A DNA stretch of 64,000 nt, from contig CP082230.1 in NCBI GenBank assembly GCA_019856515.1, positions 1,054,001-1,118,000 on the forward strand. The letters are read 5' to 3'. Both the position numbers and the translations under genes were made by a program. The notes beneath the pieces were generated by a model. That model saw only the letters and a list, made by a program, of their open reading frames with translations, searched no databases and was not told where the DNA came from. Shown here in pieces: positions 1 to 8,906 of this stretch. How positions within the stretch are numbered: position 1 is the first letter of the stretch; each line of letters begins with the position of its first letter. The DNA comes from Prolixibacteraceae bacterium (GTDB lineage: Bacteria > Bacteroidota > Bacteroidia > Bacteroidales > Prolixibacteraceae).

Positions 1-1
1 T

Positions 2-721
2 TTTTGTCATCTTTTGGAACAAATGAAGCAATGTAAAAGTAAAAATTTGATCATTGACCTTAGTGAAAACCGTGGAGGTATGACTCCTCTTATTCGACCA
101 CTTTTATATCTTCTTTATGGTGATCATTATTTAAAATACCATTTCAATGCTAAGATGTGTCGAAAAATTTCGCCGCTTTATCTTCGTAAAATTGGATGCA
201 ATTCAATACAGTCCTATAACCAAAGTCATCACCAACACTATCAGCTAGGAGAGATTGTTTGTGACAATTTCGGATCATTCGATCCTTCGACACCTTTGAA
301 AGAACGAAGACAGCAGGTATTAAAGGGATATCATGAAATAGGCAAAAATATATTGACTAATGCGAAGGTAAATAAGGGAGTCCATATTTATGTAATCACA
401 TCTCCTAGAACATTTAGTGCTGCTTTCCACTTCATGTACTTTATGAAACGCTTGGGTAGAACGACAATAGTCGGTGTTCCATCCAGCCAATCTCCCAATG
501 CGTTTATGGAATCCACTCCTTTTTGTTTACCTAATACAGAGCTAAAAGGTACTATATCAAATTCACAACAAATTCTTTATCCTATGAAATCAGATAAAGT
601 TAAAGTGCTACACCCTGACATTCCTATTGATTGGGATCATTATCGCAGATACAGCTTTAGCACTGACACTCCTATTTCTAAAATCATTGACATAATCAAT
701 ACAAAAAGAACCAGTAACTAA
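2..721 (+). CDS. S41-family-like peptidase, C-terminal part (cut by the window edge)
   Basis: The reading frame is open from base 2, so the gene starts outside the window. A TTG at 14 is only an internal codon. The segment IIDLSENRGG resembles the conserved IxDlRxNxGG strand and turn of S41 (C-terminal-processing/tricorn-like) peptidases. The later segment PRTFSAAFHF, followed by GRTTIVG, occupies the place of the catalytic-serine stretch (SASAaE...g.tiVGe). The lysine of the CtpA-type Ser-Lys dyad is not visible downstream, so this may be a tricorn-like or degenerate member. S41 proteins of this kind in Bacteroidota are usually exported; here the N-terminus is missing and cannot be checked. 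It converges on the membrane-protein gene at 795. Confidence 0.6.
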   Translation, partial: FCHLLEQMKQCKSKNLIIDLSENRGGMTPLIRPLLYLLYGDHYLKYHFNAKMCRKISPLYLRKIGCNSIQSYNQSHHQHYQLGEIVCDNFGSFDPSTPLKERRQQVLKGYHEIGKNILTNAKVNKGVHIYVITSPRTFSAAFHFMYFMKRLGRTTIVGVPSSQSPNAFMESTPFCLPNTELKGTISNSQQILYPMKSDKVKVLHPDIPIDWDHYRRYSFSTDTPISKIIDIINTKRTSN

Positions 722-794
722 CATACATTCTACATAATCCACACACAAATAACACAATATTGTTATAGATGGAAATATGCATTAGGCTATTCCA

Positions 795-1439
795 TTATAG
801 ATGAAATGCTAACCCAAAATAAAAAGCTCTATGGCTATTATCTTTCAGATTGGAAGAAAGAGGTGTTATCCCCCAATCATAGCCTAAATAGGGTTCAATA
901 TGATCTAGATGAATACTTAACCCGACCTTTATTCCACTCGTAAAACGTTTTATATTATCATCTTTTGAATTACCAATATTCATAGGATAATCTTCATATT
1001 TTTTATCTTTAAAAGTTCGGATTGAACCATAGATATTGATATCTAGATATGGATTAGCACTAATATAAACCCCACTTGTACAAGAAAAAGATTTCAGTTT
1101 AAACAAACGATAACTACACTGAATAGGGACCTCAATACAACGCACATATGACTTATTGTGGAATGTTTCTGGCCCATCACGAAACTCACTCTCTGCACCC
1201 TTTGTAATATAAATCACTGCAGAGGAGACACGAAAATCTTTCACTATTTGCATATTGTAGAAGAACCCTATATGAAATCCAATCATTGGAGTGACTTTTA
1301 TATCTACTGTTTTATCTACAGTTACAAAAACTCTATTGATACCTGCTTGAATTCCTAAGCCACCTTTTTTCTGGCCTAAAGTTATACCACAAGAAATCAT
1401 AGCTATCCCGATAGCCATAAACATCTTAATAATTCTCAT
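795..1439 (-). CDS. Small outer-membrane beta-barrel protein
   Basis: 214 residues. An N-terminal hydrophobic signal peptide (about residues 1-22, ending ...TLGQ) is followed by alternating amphipathic strands and a C-terminal strand ending in FHL, typical of outer-membrane beta-barrels. It most resembles the OMP_b-brl_2/PorT-like group of 200-250-residue barrels common in Bacteroidota, whose individual functions are mostly unknown. No neighbouring gene on the same strand belongs with it: the flank is the IS630-type element. A promoter-like TATATTTG lies about 115 bases upstream of its ATG, just outside that element, so the insertion sits directly behind its promoter. Family assignment is by pattern only. 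Confidence 0.6.
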   Translation of the reverse strand: MRIIKMFMAIGIAMISCGITLGQKKGGLGIQAGINRVFVTVDKTVDIKVTPMIGFHIGFFYNMQIVKDFRVSSAVIYITKGAESEFRDGPETFHNKSYVRCIEVPIQCSYRLFKLKSFSCTSGVYISANPYLDINIYGSIRTFKDKKYEDYPMNIGNSKDDNIKRFTSGIKVGLSIHLDHIEPYLGYDWGITPLSSNLKDNSHRAFYFGLAFHL

Positions 1440-1552
1440 TTAACCTAGTCTAAATTTAATAATCTCTGTCTTTTGAATATTCCCCCTTTAATATGACATC
1501 TTTAAACTTAACACCATAAGTTTGGCCACCAATCAAAGTGAATGCATTTTAA

Positions 1553-1582
1553 CAAATATAGTTAAAATAACAAAACATCAAA
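1553..1582 (-). promoter_or_regulatory. Putative Bacteroidota promoter for the gene ending at 795
   Basis: On the minus strand TATATTTG (1553-1560) matches the TAnnTTTG -7 consensus. A TTTG-like -33 element (1579-1582) lies 18 bases further upstream, near the usual 19-21. The IS630-type element begins only 9 bases beyond it. Confidence 0.35.
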
Positions 1583-1590
1583 TCTTATTA

Positions 1591-2650
1591 AGTACCTAAT
1601 AACAAATATTGACGTATCGTTTATTATTAAAATAATAAGTCTTTCTTTGTACTATGAGATTTATTGAACTAACGGAAGAAGAAGTTTTAGAATTACGTAA
1701 TCGCTATCACAATTCGGATAATAAGGTTGAGCGTCACAGAAGTCATTGTTTATTATTATCGTCAGAAGGTTATACTATATCAGATATTATTGGAATATTG
1801 AAAAGCTCAAGAAGAACAATTGAACGATTATTTTCGTCATGGGAAGAGTCTAAGTATAAGTCTTTAAGGATAAAAAAAGGTCGAGGTCCGAAATATATAC
1901 TCACACCGTATCAAGCTTATATCGATGAGTCAATTAAAGAGCATAGTCGAAATATTGGACAGATACTCAACAAATTGAATGAAGATCATGATGTTACGGT
2001 TAGTCGTAATACACTCAGGAATTTTTTAAAAAGTTAGGATATAGTTGGCATCGAGTTAGACGATGTTTAAGAAATAAAAGAGATGCCTTAGCTTTTACTA
2101 TAAAAGAGTATGAACTTATGGCATTGAAGGAATTAGAAGACGTAGGTTACATCGATTTGTATTTTTGTGATGAAAGTCATTTTAACATGCTGCCATATAT
2201 TCCATATGCTTGGCAAAAGAAAGGTGATCAGATTAGATTGCCCTCTTCTAAAAGCAAAAGAGTCAATGTCATAGGAGCCGTAAATAGAAAAGGTAAATTG
2301 ATATATGAAATACATGAGGATTCCGTAAAAACTGATATATTTATTGAATTCGTTGATAAACTATGTGATCAAATAACAAGAAAAACAATACTTGTCCTTG
2401 ATAATGCCTCGATTCATAAATCTAAGAAATTTAAGGCTAAAATAGAGCAGTGGGAAGAAGAGGATCTCTACATATACTTTATCACACCATATTCGCCAGA
2501 ATTAAATATAATTGAGATATTGTGGAAACACATTAAATACTATTGGATCGGATTTTCTGCATATGAGAATTATCAAACCTTAATTATCAACCTAACAAAT
2601 ATTCTGAATTCCTATGGTAATAAATACGTCATTAATTATGCGTAGGTACT
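1591..2650 (+). mobile_element. Complete IS630-family insertion sequence, 1060 bp, flanked by TA
   Basis: Both ends are visible. The left end begins AGTACCTA (1591) and the right end is its reverse complement TAGGTACT (2643-2650). A second matched block, TGACGTAT, lies about 20 bases in from each end, so about 23 of the first 32 positions match. The element is flanked on both sides by TA (1589-1590 and 2651-2652), the duplicated target expected for IS630/Tc1-like elements. The only gene is the frameshifted transposase. Its stop codon lies inside the right inverted repeat. All parts look intact, which suggests recent insertion and possible activity. Confidence 0.9.
1654..2645 (+). CDS. IS630-family transposase made by a -1 frameshift
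   Basis: DDE transposase that cuts and reinserts its own element at TA. The first frame (1654-2037, 127 aa) is a helix-turn-helix DNA-binding region. It stops at TAG 2035-2037, six codons after ...LRNFLKS begins. The heptamer T TTA AAA at 2025-2031 is a classic -1 slippery site. Reading on from 2031 in the -1 frame gives KLGYSWHRVRRCLRNKRDA and continues without interruption through the 2118 ATG to 2645. The second part carries the catalytic triad: D in FCDESHF, D in LVLDNASIH, E in NIIEILW. The full product is about 330 residues, the normal family length. I therefore read the two frames as one programmed-frameshift gene, not a pseudogene. Confidence 0.85.
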
Positions 2651-2758
2651 TATTATGTCTCGTATATTTATTCTCAACATAACAGGTCATTCAAGATTAT
2701 TAAATTATATAATATGGAGTGAAGAAGGAAAGAAATGAATTTACAATATAAAGGAAAA

Positions 2759-2782
2759 GGTGAGATTGTATAAAGTCTCACC
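2759..2782 (-). terminator. Terminator of the cupin-propeller-CxxCH operon
   Basis: GGTGAGA and TCTCACC form a 7-bp stem with a 10-base loop just beyond the stop of the 2807-6772 gene. On the minus strand the hairpin is followed by a T-rich stretch (CTTTTCCTTT). Confidence 0.6.
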
Positions 2783-2806
2783 ATTCCTAAAAATATCTAA
2801 ATCTTT

Positions 2807-5800
2807 TTATTCCTCAATAATTACGCGAAAACCAACATTAAATACTTTCTGCCATGGTTTATAACTTACACGATATGATGATGTTGATTTTGACGATCTA
2901 TCCCTCCAGGAACCTCCTCTTACAACCTTCTCTTTTAAGATGTCTAAGTTATTCCGACCATCTTTTGCAACATAAGGATAGTTCGCATAGTTTGTTCGCG
3001 TCCATTCAGCAACATTTCCATTCATATCATATAGTCGCCAGGGATTAGCTTCATATTTGCCTCCTTTTACCATTAGCATACTTCCATCATCAACAGAATA
3101 TGATCTTGGAATAAAATCATAATATGGTAGTTTCGTGTTATCATCTGTCATTGGTTTTGGATTCACCCCACACACAGCCATATTTCTCAACTGCTTATCC
3201 GCAAGGTTAGCATATTTCTCAAAGTTAGAGTTATAATTCCCAAACCAAAATGCTCTATCTGATCCAGCTCTTGCGGCCCACTCCCACTGAGATTCTGTTG
3301 GAAGAGTTACTTCCTTTCCTATTTTTTTACTAAGTATTTCACAAAACTTCATTGCTTCTTTCCATGACACTCGAATTACAGGTTGGTTTGGCTTATTTGC
3401 ACTATATCCAGCTGTAGTATGATCCTTCCATAATTGTGCAATAAATCTACTATCATGATTTGGGAAAAATGTTTTGAATTGTTCATTAGTAACTTCAAAC
3501 TGTCCCATCCAAAAAGGCTTCTTGATTTTAACAACACTCATTGGTGATTCATCTTGATCTCCATCATCTGATCCCATAACAAAATTCCCTTGAGGTATTA
3601 ATACGAAATTCATTTTTACTCCTGGTGCAATTTCGATCTCTTGCATATTACTAGAATAACTCTCTTGCTTTTTCTGTGCTTCAGTAGAATTAAATGGCCA
3701 ATGTCGGATATGAGATCGGTGATTCTTTTTCTTCTTTAAAGGAGGTGGAACGACTATCGAATCTTTTTCTAAGGAAGACAAATACTCTATATACTTCTCT
3801 GTCTCTTCCTGCCAATCAACACTAATATTATTGTATTTTGACATCAACTCCTGACGTCTTTTGTATTGGTCGACCCCATTATATTTACATGTTTGAAATG
3901 AACCATTATATGGAGCATTAAAATCGATCCATGTGAATAATGTTCGCCATTCCTTATCTGAAAGTGTTACATTGTGATGTCCTTTCTTTAATAATTTCAC
4001 TAACTCACTTGTATTCGCATGATACTCCATTGGGTTCATCGTGTGAATATCAGCTTCAGCACCTTGTCTATTTATATATGGATGTAATGCTAAATAACTT
4101 TTCCCAAAGTGAACCACGTTATCGATAGAAGTATCTTTATAATCAGGAATGTCTTGACTCCCATCATGACAAGCAATACATCGTTTATTCAAAATTGGCT
4201 GGATCTCATATTCAAAAGAGAACGGTCGAACACCTCCGTTTGGGGGGGTAATAATCTTAGGGGATAATTGTGATGCAATCGTATTTTTAGGTATCGCAAT
4301 ACTATTTTGATTTTCATGACACCCAATACAAGACACTATTTCATTAGGCATACCAGTAAGCCAGCTCCTCATTAGTTGTACTGCAGCCCCATTTTCATCT
4401 AAAGGCTGAATAGATATTGGCACATTAGCAGGAATTTTAAACATTACAGAGCCATCTTTTTCTACAGGGACTGTTCCTAAAAGACGTTTGATATCCCAAC
4501 AACTTTGAATACCATGTGCATCAAAATTTGATTTTACATCATTATAAGCAAATTCGTATGCTAGAATCCTTAATCCTTTAATTGTTCCTCTGGGAACGCC
4601 TTGGGTGCCTAAACCTTCATATATATCTTGAATAAATACTGTTGACTCTTTTGATTTAACATCAACTTTTTCTGGAATGATAGGAGGTGTATCTCTTTTT
4701 AAAACTGGGATAACCTCAGTGATTGCTTTACCTTCGACTACTGAAATAGGGGTTATATTATCAAATACATCAACGAGATACAGCCCCCATAAACCATCTG
4801 GGGATAACTTAGCAGTGACTAAGAAATATTTATCATTCAAAGGGTGGGGTTTTAAAAATTGAGGCCATACTCCATCTACAATCTTATCTCCAATCACAGG
4901 TTTCACTGGCTTGTTACGATAAGGGATCTCTTGAATAACACCTTTTTCTTCTTGACGTCCCTTAGTAGGATCAAAAAGCACTAACCGACCTGTTCTTGGC
5001 ACACCATGGTGTCCAGATACCACAGCTACAAACTGACTGTCTCCATTTGGGATTGGCTTCGCGTCAAACATCGTATTGGGCCAGAAAGAGCCACTTCCAT
5101 ATAATTCTTTTTTGGTTGTACCATCTGGATTCATACGCATCATAATTCTCGAGAAATAATGTGTATTATCAGTATACTCCCATCTTAGGTACATGATTTG
5201 TCCATTATTCATCACTTCAGGGCTCCAATCGTTGTCTTGTCCAAAATTGAGACGACGAAGATCATTCGTTTTTGGATCATAAAGACACAGGTTTGCCACA
5301 GGCACAGAGCCACTATTACACGGAACCCCTTGATAACCGATAGTAGATGCTGTAATTATCTTTCCACTCGGAAGATAGGTTGCATCAAAAAAGTCGATAT
5401 CTGGTTCATCAACATGAGTTACTTTATGATTATTACTCCCATCTATATTCACTTCATACAATTGCCATCTCATATTCTTATTGACAGCTGAGTATAATAT
5501 TCTTTTGGCATCCCAATGCAATTGAAGATCCGTTATGGGTGATGTATTGTTCAGATTTAGAATAGTACGATTCTGAACTGTTCCACCTAAATCATATAAT
5601 TCAGAGATTTCACAATCATACCCTGTCCGATGCATATAACCATTTCCTGCAGAATTTTTAAATGGTGTACCTATCTCGCGAGCCATTACTCTTCTTGAAT
5701 TACCTTTAAGGTGATGTGTCACAACAATAACCTTATCCATATCTAATAATGGATTAGCTAAAAGAATACGTCTCTTTCTTTGAAGAATTTGATTGGCAAT

Positions 5801-6772
5801 TGCAATTACTTTTTGATCCTCGAAATAGATGTTTTTCTTCGTAGATTCTAAATGTTTTTTGATAAACAAAAGATCCTTGTTGGCCTGTTCTGTATTAAAC
5901 TGATCATATTGACTCATATTAATAATAGCAAGCTCTATTGCCTCCAAATTTACAATTCTAAGCTCTTCTTCTAATTTAAATACTGACATAATTCGAGTAA
6001 ACAAATTCAGATATTGCTTTTCTTGCTCTTCGATAGAAGACTGTTCAATATTATGAAGTTTTTTCTTGAATAGATTTTTTTTTGTTAATTTATTAACCAA
6101 CCTATTACAGATCTCTTTATAATCATCTAGACAGTTGTTGAATAACCAATAACTTGGATCATGATTAAAATAATTCATCAAGTTGTCTGTTTCTTTTGGG
6201 AAATGACGATATAAGTTTACCATTTCATCCGAAACAGATATATTAGTCACTTCTAACGAAGTAACATTAGTCTTACGGGGCGAACTTTTCTCGATCCCGA
6301 TATCAGCAACAAAAAAACTATATTTATTATCTAAAACTAGTTCAAAATAACCTCTCTCTAAGATCACTATACTATGACTAAATGTAGTCTTGTTTATTTT
6401 AGGAGTTTTATATTTTCTATTTTCATTAAGGTATACCTTAGACTTGTAACCAACATTTATATTCAACTGGTCAATGAATATTTCCTTTCCGTTCTTTGTA
6501 ACTAACTTCGCGTTACCCAATAACAAATCCGTATTTGCATTGTTCTTAAGAACAATTTTATGTCGATTATGAATATCAATCTTTATTTTTTTTGGAGGTT
6601 TATTTTTTTTAATCGGACCAGACTTATATGTCCAAGGTTTAATAGCATTATTTTGCAACCTCTTCTTGGTTGTAATGACATATTCACTCCAACTTTTATT
6701 GCTCTGTCCAAGAGTAGTTAAACAAGGAACAATAAAGATTAATAGAATTGTTGTTAGTTTTATTTTACACAT
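2807..6772 (-). CDS. Exported HzsA-related propeller protein with two CxxCH motifs and a C-terminal SUMF1 domain
   Basis: 1321 residues. A signal peptide (about 1-22) is followed by an uncharacterised N-terminal region (about 23-340) with a lysine-rich helical stretch. A PD40/WD40-like propeller (about 345-685) and a domain resembling the middle domain of hydrazine synthase alpha (about 700-810) come next. Two haem c motifs follow, CIGCH (about 812) and CIACH (about 864). A SUMF1/FGE-sulfatase-fold domain (about 1050-1321) closes the protein (VLIPQGNFVMGS, EVTNEQF, RGGSW, GFRV). The propeller-then-haem order resembles HzsA-type proteins, but nothing here indicates anammox. The SUMF1 domain lacks the paired active-site cysteines of true formylglycine-generating enzyme: the stretch after RGGSW has serines. 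It is therefore probably not a sulfatase activator. It is last in the operon, 8 bases after the propeller gene. The function is unknown. Domain calls are good, the role is inference. Confidence 0.75.
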   Translation of the reverse strand: MCKIKLTTILLIFIVPCLTTLGQSNKSWSEYVITTKKRLQNNAIKPWTYKSGPIKKNKPPKKIKIDIHNRHKIVLKNNANTDLLLGNAKLVTKNGKEIFIDQLNINVGYKSKVYLNENRKYKTPKINKTTFSHSIVILERGYFELVLDNKYSFFVADIGIEKSSPRKTNVTSLEVTNISVSDEMVNLYRHFPKETDNLMNYFNHDPSYWLFNNCLDDYKEICNRLVNKLTKKNLFKKKLHNIEQSSIEEQEKQYLNLFTRIMSVFKLEEELRIVNLEAIELAIINMSQYDQFNTEQANKDLLFIKKHLESTKKNIYFEDQKVIAIANQILQRKRRILLANPLLDMDKVIVVTHHLKGNSRRVMAREIGTPFKNSAGNGYMHRTGYDCEISELYDLGGTVQNRTILNLNNTSPITDLQLHWDAKRILYSAVNKNMRWQLYEVNIDGSNNHKVTHVDEPDIDFFDATYLPSGKIITASTIGYQGVPCNSGSVPVANLCLYDPKTNDLRRLNFGQDNDWSPEVMNNGQIMYLRWEYTDNTHYFSRIMMRMNPDGTTKKELYGSGSFWPNTMFDAKPIPNGDSQFVAVVSGHHGVPRTGRLVLFDPTKGRQEEKGVIQEIPYRNKPVKPVIGDKIVDGVWPQFLKPHPLNDKYFLVTAKLSPDGLWGLYLVDVFDNITPISVVEGKAITEVIPVLKRDTPPIIPEKVDVKSKESTVFIQDIYEGLGTQGVPRGTIKGLRILAYEFAYNDVKSNFDAHGIQSCWDIKRLLGTVPVEKDGSVMFKIPANVPISIQPLDENGAAVQLMRSWLTGMPNEIVSCIGCHENQNSIAIPKNTIASQLSPKIITPPNGGVRPFSFEYEIQPILNKRCIACHDGSQDIPDYKDTSIDNVVHFGKSYLALHPYINRQGAEADIHTMNPMEYHANTSELVKLLKKGHHNVTLSDKEWRTLFTWIDFNAPYNGSFQTCKYNGVDQYKRRQELMSKYNNISVDWQEETEKYIEYLSSLEKDSIVVPPPLKKKKNHRSHIRHWPFNSTEAQKKQESYSSNMQEIEIAPGVKMNFVLIPQGNFVMGSDDGDQDESPMSVVKIKKPFWMGQFEVTNEQFKTFFPNHDSRFIAQLWKDHTTAGYSANKPNQPVIRVSWKEAMKFCEILSKKIGKEVTLPTESQWEWAARAGSDRAFWFGNYNSNFEKYANLADKQLRNMAVCGVNPKPMTDDNTKLPYYDFIPRSYSVDDGSMLMVKGGKYEANPWRLYDMNGNVAEWTRTNYANYPYVAKDGRNNLDILKEKVVRGGSWRDRSSKSTSSYRVSYKPWQKVFNVGFRVIIEE

Positions 6773-6780
6773 AGCTATAA

Positions 6781-7671
6781 CTATCTTATTTTATCCTTAT
6801 CCCATGATGGGTCTAAAGAAGATATTTGTCCAAATTTCTTTTTATCATGTAATTTCCATACAACCTTTTTATGCTTATCAATCTCAACGACCTGGACTTG
6901 ATGCTCTAGACTCTTCGCATGCCCCCCCCAATTACATATAATAGTATTTCCATTCTTTAGCCTTATGGCCTCTGTTACGGATCTAAGTGAGATCCCTTCG
7001 ATATCATTCTCTTTTACCTCCCAAACAATCTGTTTTGTCAATGGGTTAATTTCAATCAGACGATGGCCATCTCCACAAGACACAAGCCAATTATTGTTTT
7101 TCAGTACAACAGTTGCAAAAGGAACTCCCCCAACATAGACTTCATTTATAATAGCCCCCTCTTTATTAAATTCATAAACTGTACGTTTTTTTCTAACTGG
7201 TACAATATATGTCCCCTTTTCTGTTTTTCTCACACGTCTTAATTGAGCATGAGGATTCCTCAGCTTTGTGTCAAAAGACATCTCAAAGATTACTTTTCCC
7301 TTCTTATTAATCTCTAAAACCTTCATTGGAGAGCCACATTGTCCTACCAGATAATTCTCTTCATTGGTTAACGAGATTGACTGTACCTCTGTTCCAATTG
7401 GCGCTTTATAATTCCAAACTACTTGATAATCTTTAGTGATCTCAGCAGCACCTTTTTTATATGAATATAGAATGTTCCCATTATCCAATTCCGAAACGCA
7501 ATTACATTCGTGCCCTTTCTCTAGTTCATAGGTCCATAATATTTTACCTCTTCGTGTTGCTTTTATAATCTTTCGATTTCCAGAACCAGCCATTACTATT
7601 GTTTTGGATTGTGCTCGAATGGTGCCTATAGCAATAAAAAGAATCACAATCCCTTCAAAAATCTTTCTCAT
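6781..7671 (-). CDS. Exported beta-propeller protein (PQQ/arylsulfotransferase-like repeats)
   Basis: 296 residues with a signal peptide (about 1-20, ...GTIRAQ). At least five repeats of the form GKILWTYEL, ..VVWNYKAP, ..NGNTIICNWGG, ..KVVWKLHD mark the tryptophan-containing outer strands of a PQQ-like or arylsulfotransferase-like beta-propeller. Three cysteines sit near ECNC and VGQCG. No catalytic motif stands out, so a binding or scaffold role is as likely as an enzymatic one. It lies between the cupin gene (27-base gap) and the large CxxCH/SUMF1 gene (8-base gap) and is almost certainly co-transcribed with both. All three products are exported, which suggests a joint job in the periplasm or at the cell surface. 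Confidence 0.7.
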   Translation of the reverse strand: MRKIFEGIVILFIAIGTIRAQSKTIVMAGSGNRKIIKATRRGKILWTYELEKGHECNCVSELDNGNILYSYKKGAAEITKDYQVVWNYKAPIGTEVQSISLTNEENYLVGQCGSPMKVLEINKKGKVIFEMSFDTKLRNPHAQLRRVRKTEKGTYIVPVRKKRTVYEFNKEGAIINEVYVGGVPFATVVLKNNNWLVSCGDGHRLIEINPLTKQIVWEVKENDIEGISLRSVTEAIRLKNGNTIICNWGGHAKSLEHQVQVVEIDKHKKVVWKLHDKKKFGQISSLDPSWDKDKIR

Positions 7672-7698
7672 TTAAATTATTTTTATCGTTTAATAGTT

Positions 7699-8379
7699 TT
7701 ATTTGGCTCTATTGAGAAAATATATCCTAGCTTCAAGGTCAGCATGTCTCACTAATGGTGAAGAATGAACATTTGCAACTTCCGACATGATAGCCCCTTC
7801 TTTGCCTGCAAACTGCCAATGAAGAGTTTCTTCTTTAAGTAGTTTAGTAAAATCTCCTGGATATGCGGGATATACATGTTTGGTTTTTGTGGTAGCCTCA
7901 TTATGACAATATGGGATTTTTATATCAGGGAATTTATCGAGATTATCCTTGCCAACACCTACAATATAACTCATGCCATGGCGTATAAACCAACCTTCTA
8001 ATTTTGCTGGCAAATCGTCTCCTTTAAGGTGGCGATGTTCTGGAAGCATTTGACCAGGAAGAAGAAAAATTTCCATTAACATATACTTATCTTCTTGATT
8101 GTTCACAACCATATTGACTGCAATCCCCATTTCAGCAAATCGACCTTCTCCATAGTCACTCACTTTTAATTTTTCTCGAAAATTGGGGTGTATTGGATAA
8201 CCATGATATTTACAAAGTGTAATCACAGCATCTTTTGCCTTTTCTGAGTCGAACTTACCGTTGCTATAGTAATCTTCATTTCTACAGGTAAAAAATTGAT
8301 CCCTTACCTGAGCATACAGATCACAATTACAACAAGCAATAAAAATTAAAATGGATAATCTTAAATACACGTTCTTCAT
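7699..8379 (-). CDS. Exported cupin resembling D-lyxose ketol-isomerase
   Basis: 226 residues. The N-terminus is a signal sequence (about 1-24, ...CDLYAQ). Cysteines in IACCNC make a lipoprotein conceivable, but the lipobox is poor. The core is a cupin barrel: LPGQMLPEHRHLKGDD followed by KLEGW matches the HxH...K..E metal-site pattern of the D-lyxose isomerase group. The later segment LHWQFAGKEGAIMSEVAN resembles their second cupin motif. Known D-lyxose isomerases are cytoplasmic, so export is unusual. It is the first gene of the three-gene operon, divergent from the HTCS across a 527-base gap. It may act on a sugar or be a metal-dependent cupin of other function; the substrate cannot be told from sequence. 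Confidence 0.65.
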   Translation of the reverse strand: MKNVYLRLSILIFIACCNCDLYAQVRDQFFTCRNEDYYSNGKFDSEKAKDAVITLCKYHGYPIHPNFREKLKVSDYGEGRFAEMGIAVNMVVNNQEDKYMLMEIFLLPGQMLPEHRHLKGDDLPAKLEGWFIRHGMSYIVGVGKDNLDKFPDIKIPYCHNEATTKTKHVYPAYPGDFTKLLKEETLHWQFAGKEGAIMSEVANVHSSPLVRHADLEARIYFLNRAK

Positions 8380-8906
8380 TTTATCGTTATTTCGTCGTTT
8401 ATATCTTAATTAAATGAATACAACTTATCATACAGGCAACATGCAATACAAGAATAATAGGATACATGTTTATCTGCCATTACTTTATTCCTATGAAATT
8501 AAATCAAAGAGCATCGAATTAATACTCTATATTTAATCAATAACACTCTTGTAACAAATGCTCCTACATATTAAAATATCAGGCAATAGAACACAAATGA
8601 GAGCTATCCCTATTCATCCTCACTTTAAGGACATTTCATCCCAATCATTCAATAATATAATAGCTCCTTTTGCTCTTAAATATTGACTCATGAAAAGTTC
8701 TATATTATCACAACAGTTTCATATTAATGCGATTAAAACCTAATGAAATGCTATCGCCTTTTCTACAAGTACTAAAATAGAGATCCAGCTCAACACATGC
8801 CGTTGTTTTTATTTCAATGATCACCGTTTTTAATTCATGACTTAAAACCATTTTGTGTTTGAATGAATAATGACTAGTTTCGAGACAATCGATTTAACTA
8901 ACTTAT
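8380..8906. other. Divergent intergenic region between the cupin operon and the HTCS gene
   Basis: 527 bases without an open frame worth calling. It should hold the promoters of both the minus-strand operon and the HTCS gene. A partial match TAGTTTCG near 8875, with TTTG at 8858, lies ahead of the HTCS start. I see no clear operator, RNA gene or terminator. Confidence 0.5.

Noticed and set aside
1654..2645. IS630 transposase as a pseudogene broken by a stop codon
   Set aside because: The slippery heptamer T TTA AAA at the junction, exact frame continuity and intact ends favour programmed -1 frameshifting.
5198..5491. Small plus-strand open frames inside the large genes, such as this one
   Set aside because: They lie antisense to well-supported coding sequence and have no recognisable motif or start context.
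2807..6772. Formylglycine-generating enzyme serving the sulfatase
   Set aside because: The SUMF1 domain lacks the paired catalytic cysteines, and the protein is a large CxxCH propeller fusion.
2807..6772. True hydrazine synthase subunit and anammox metabolism
   Set aside because: Only the propeller/haem layout is similar. No other anammox gene is present and the organism looks like a fermentative Bacteroidota.
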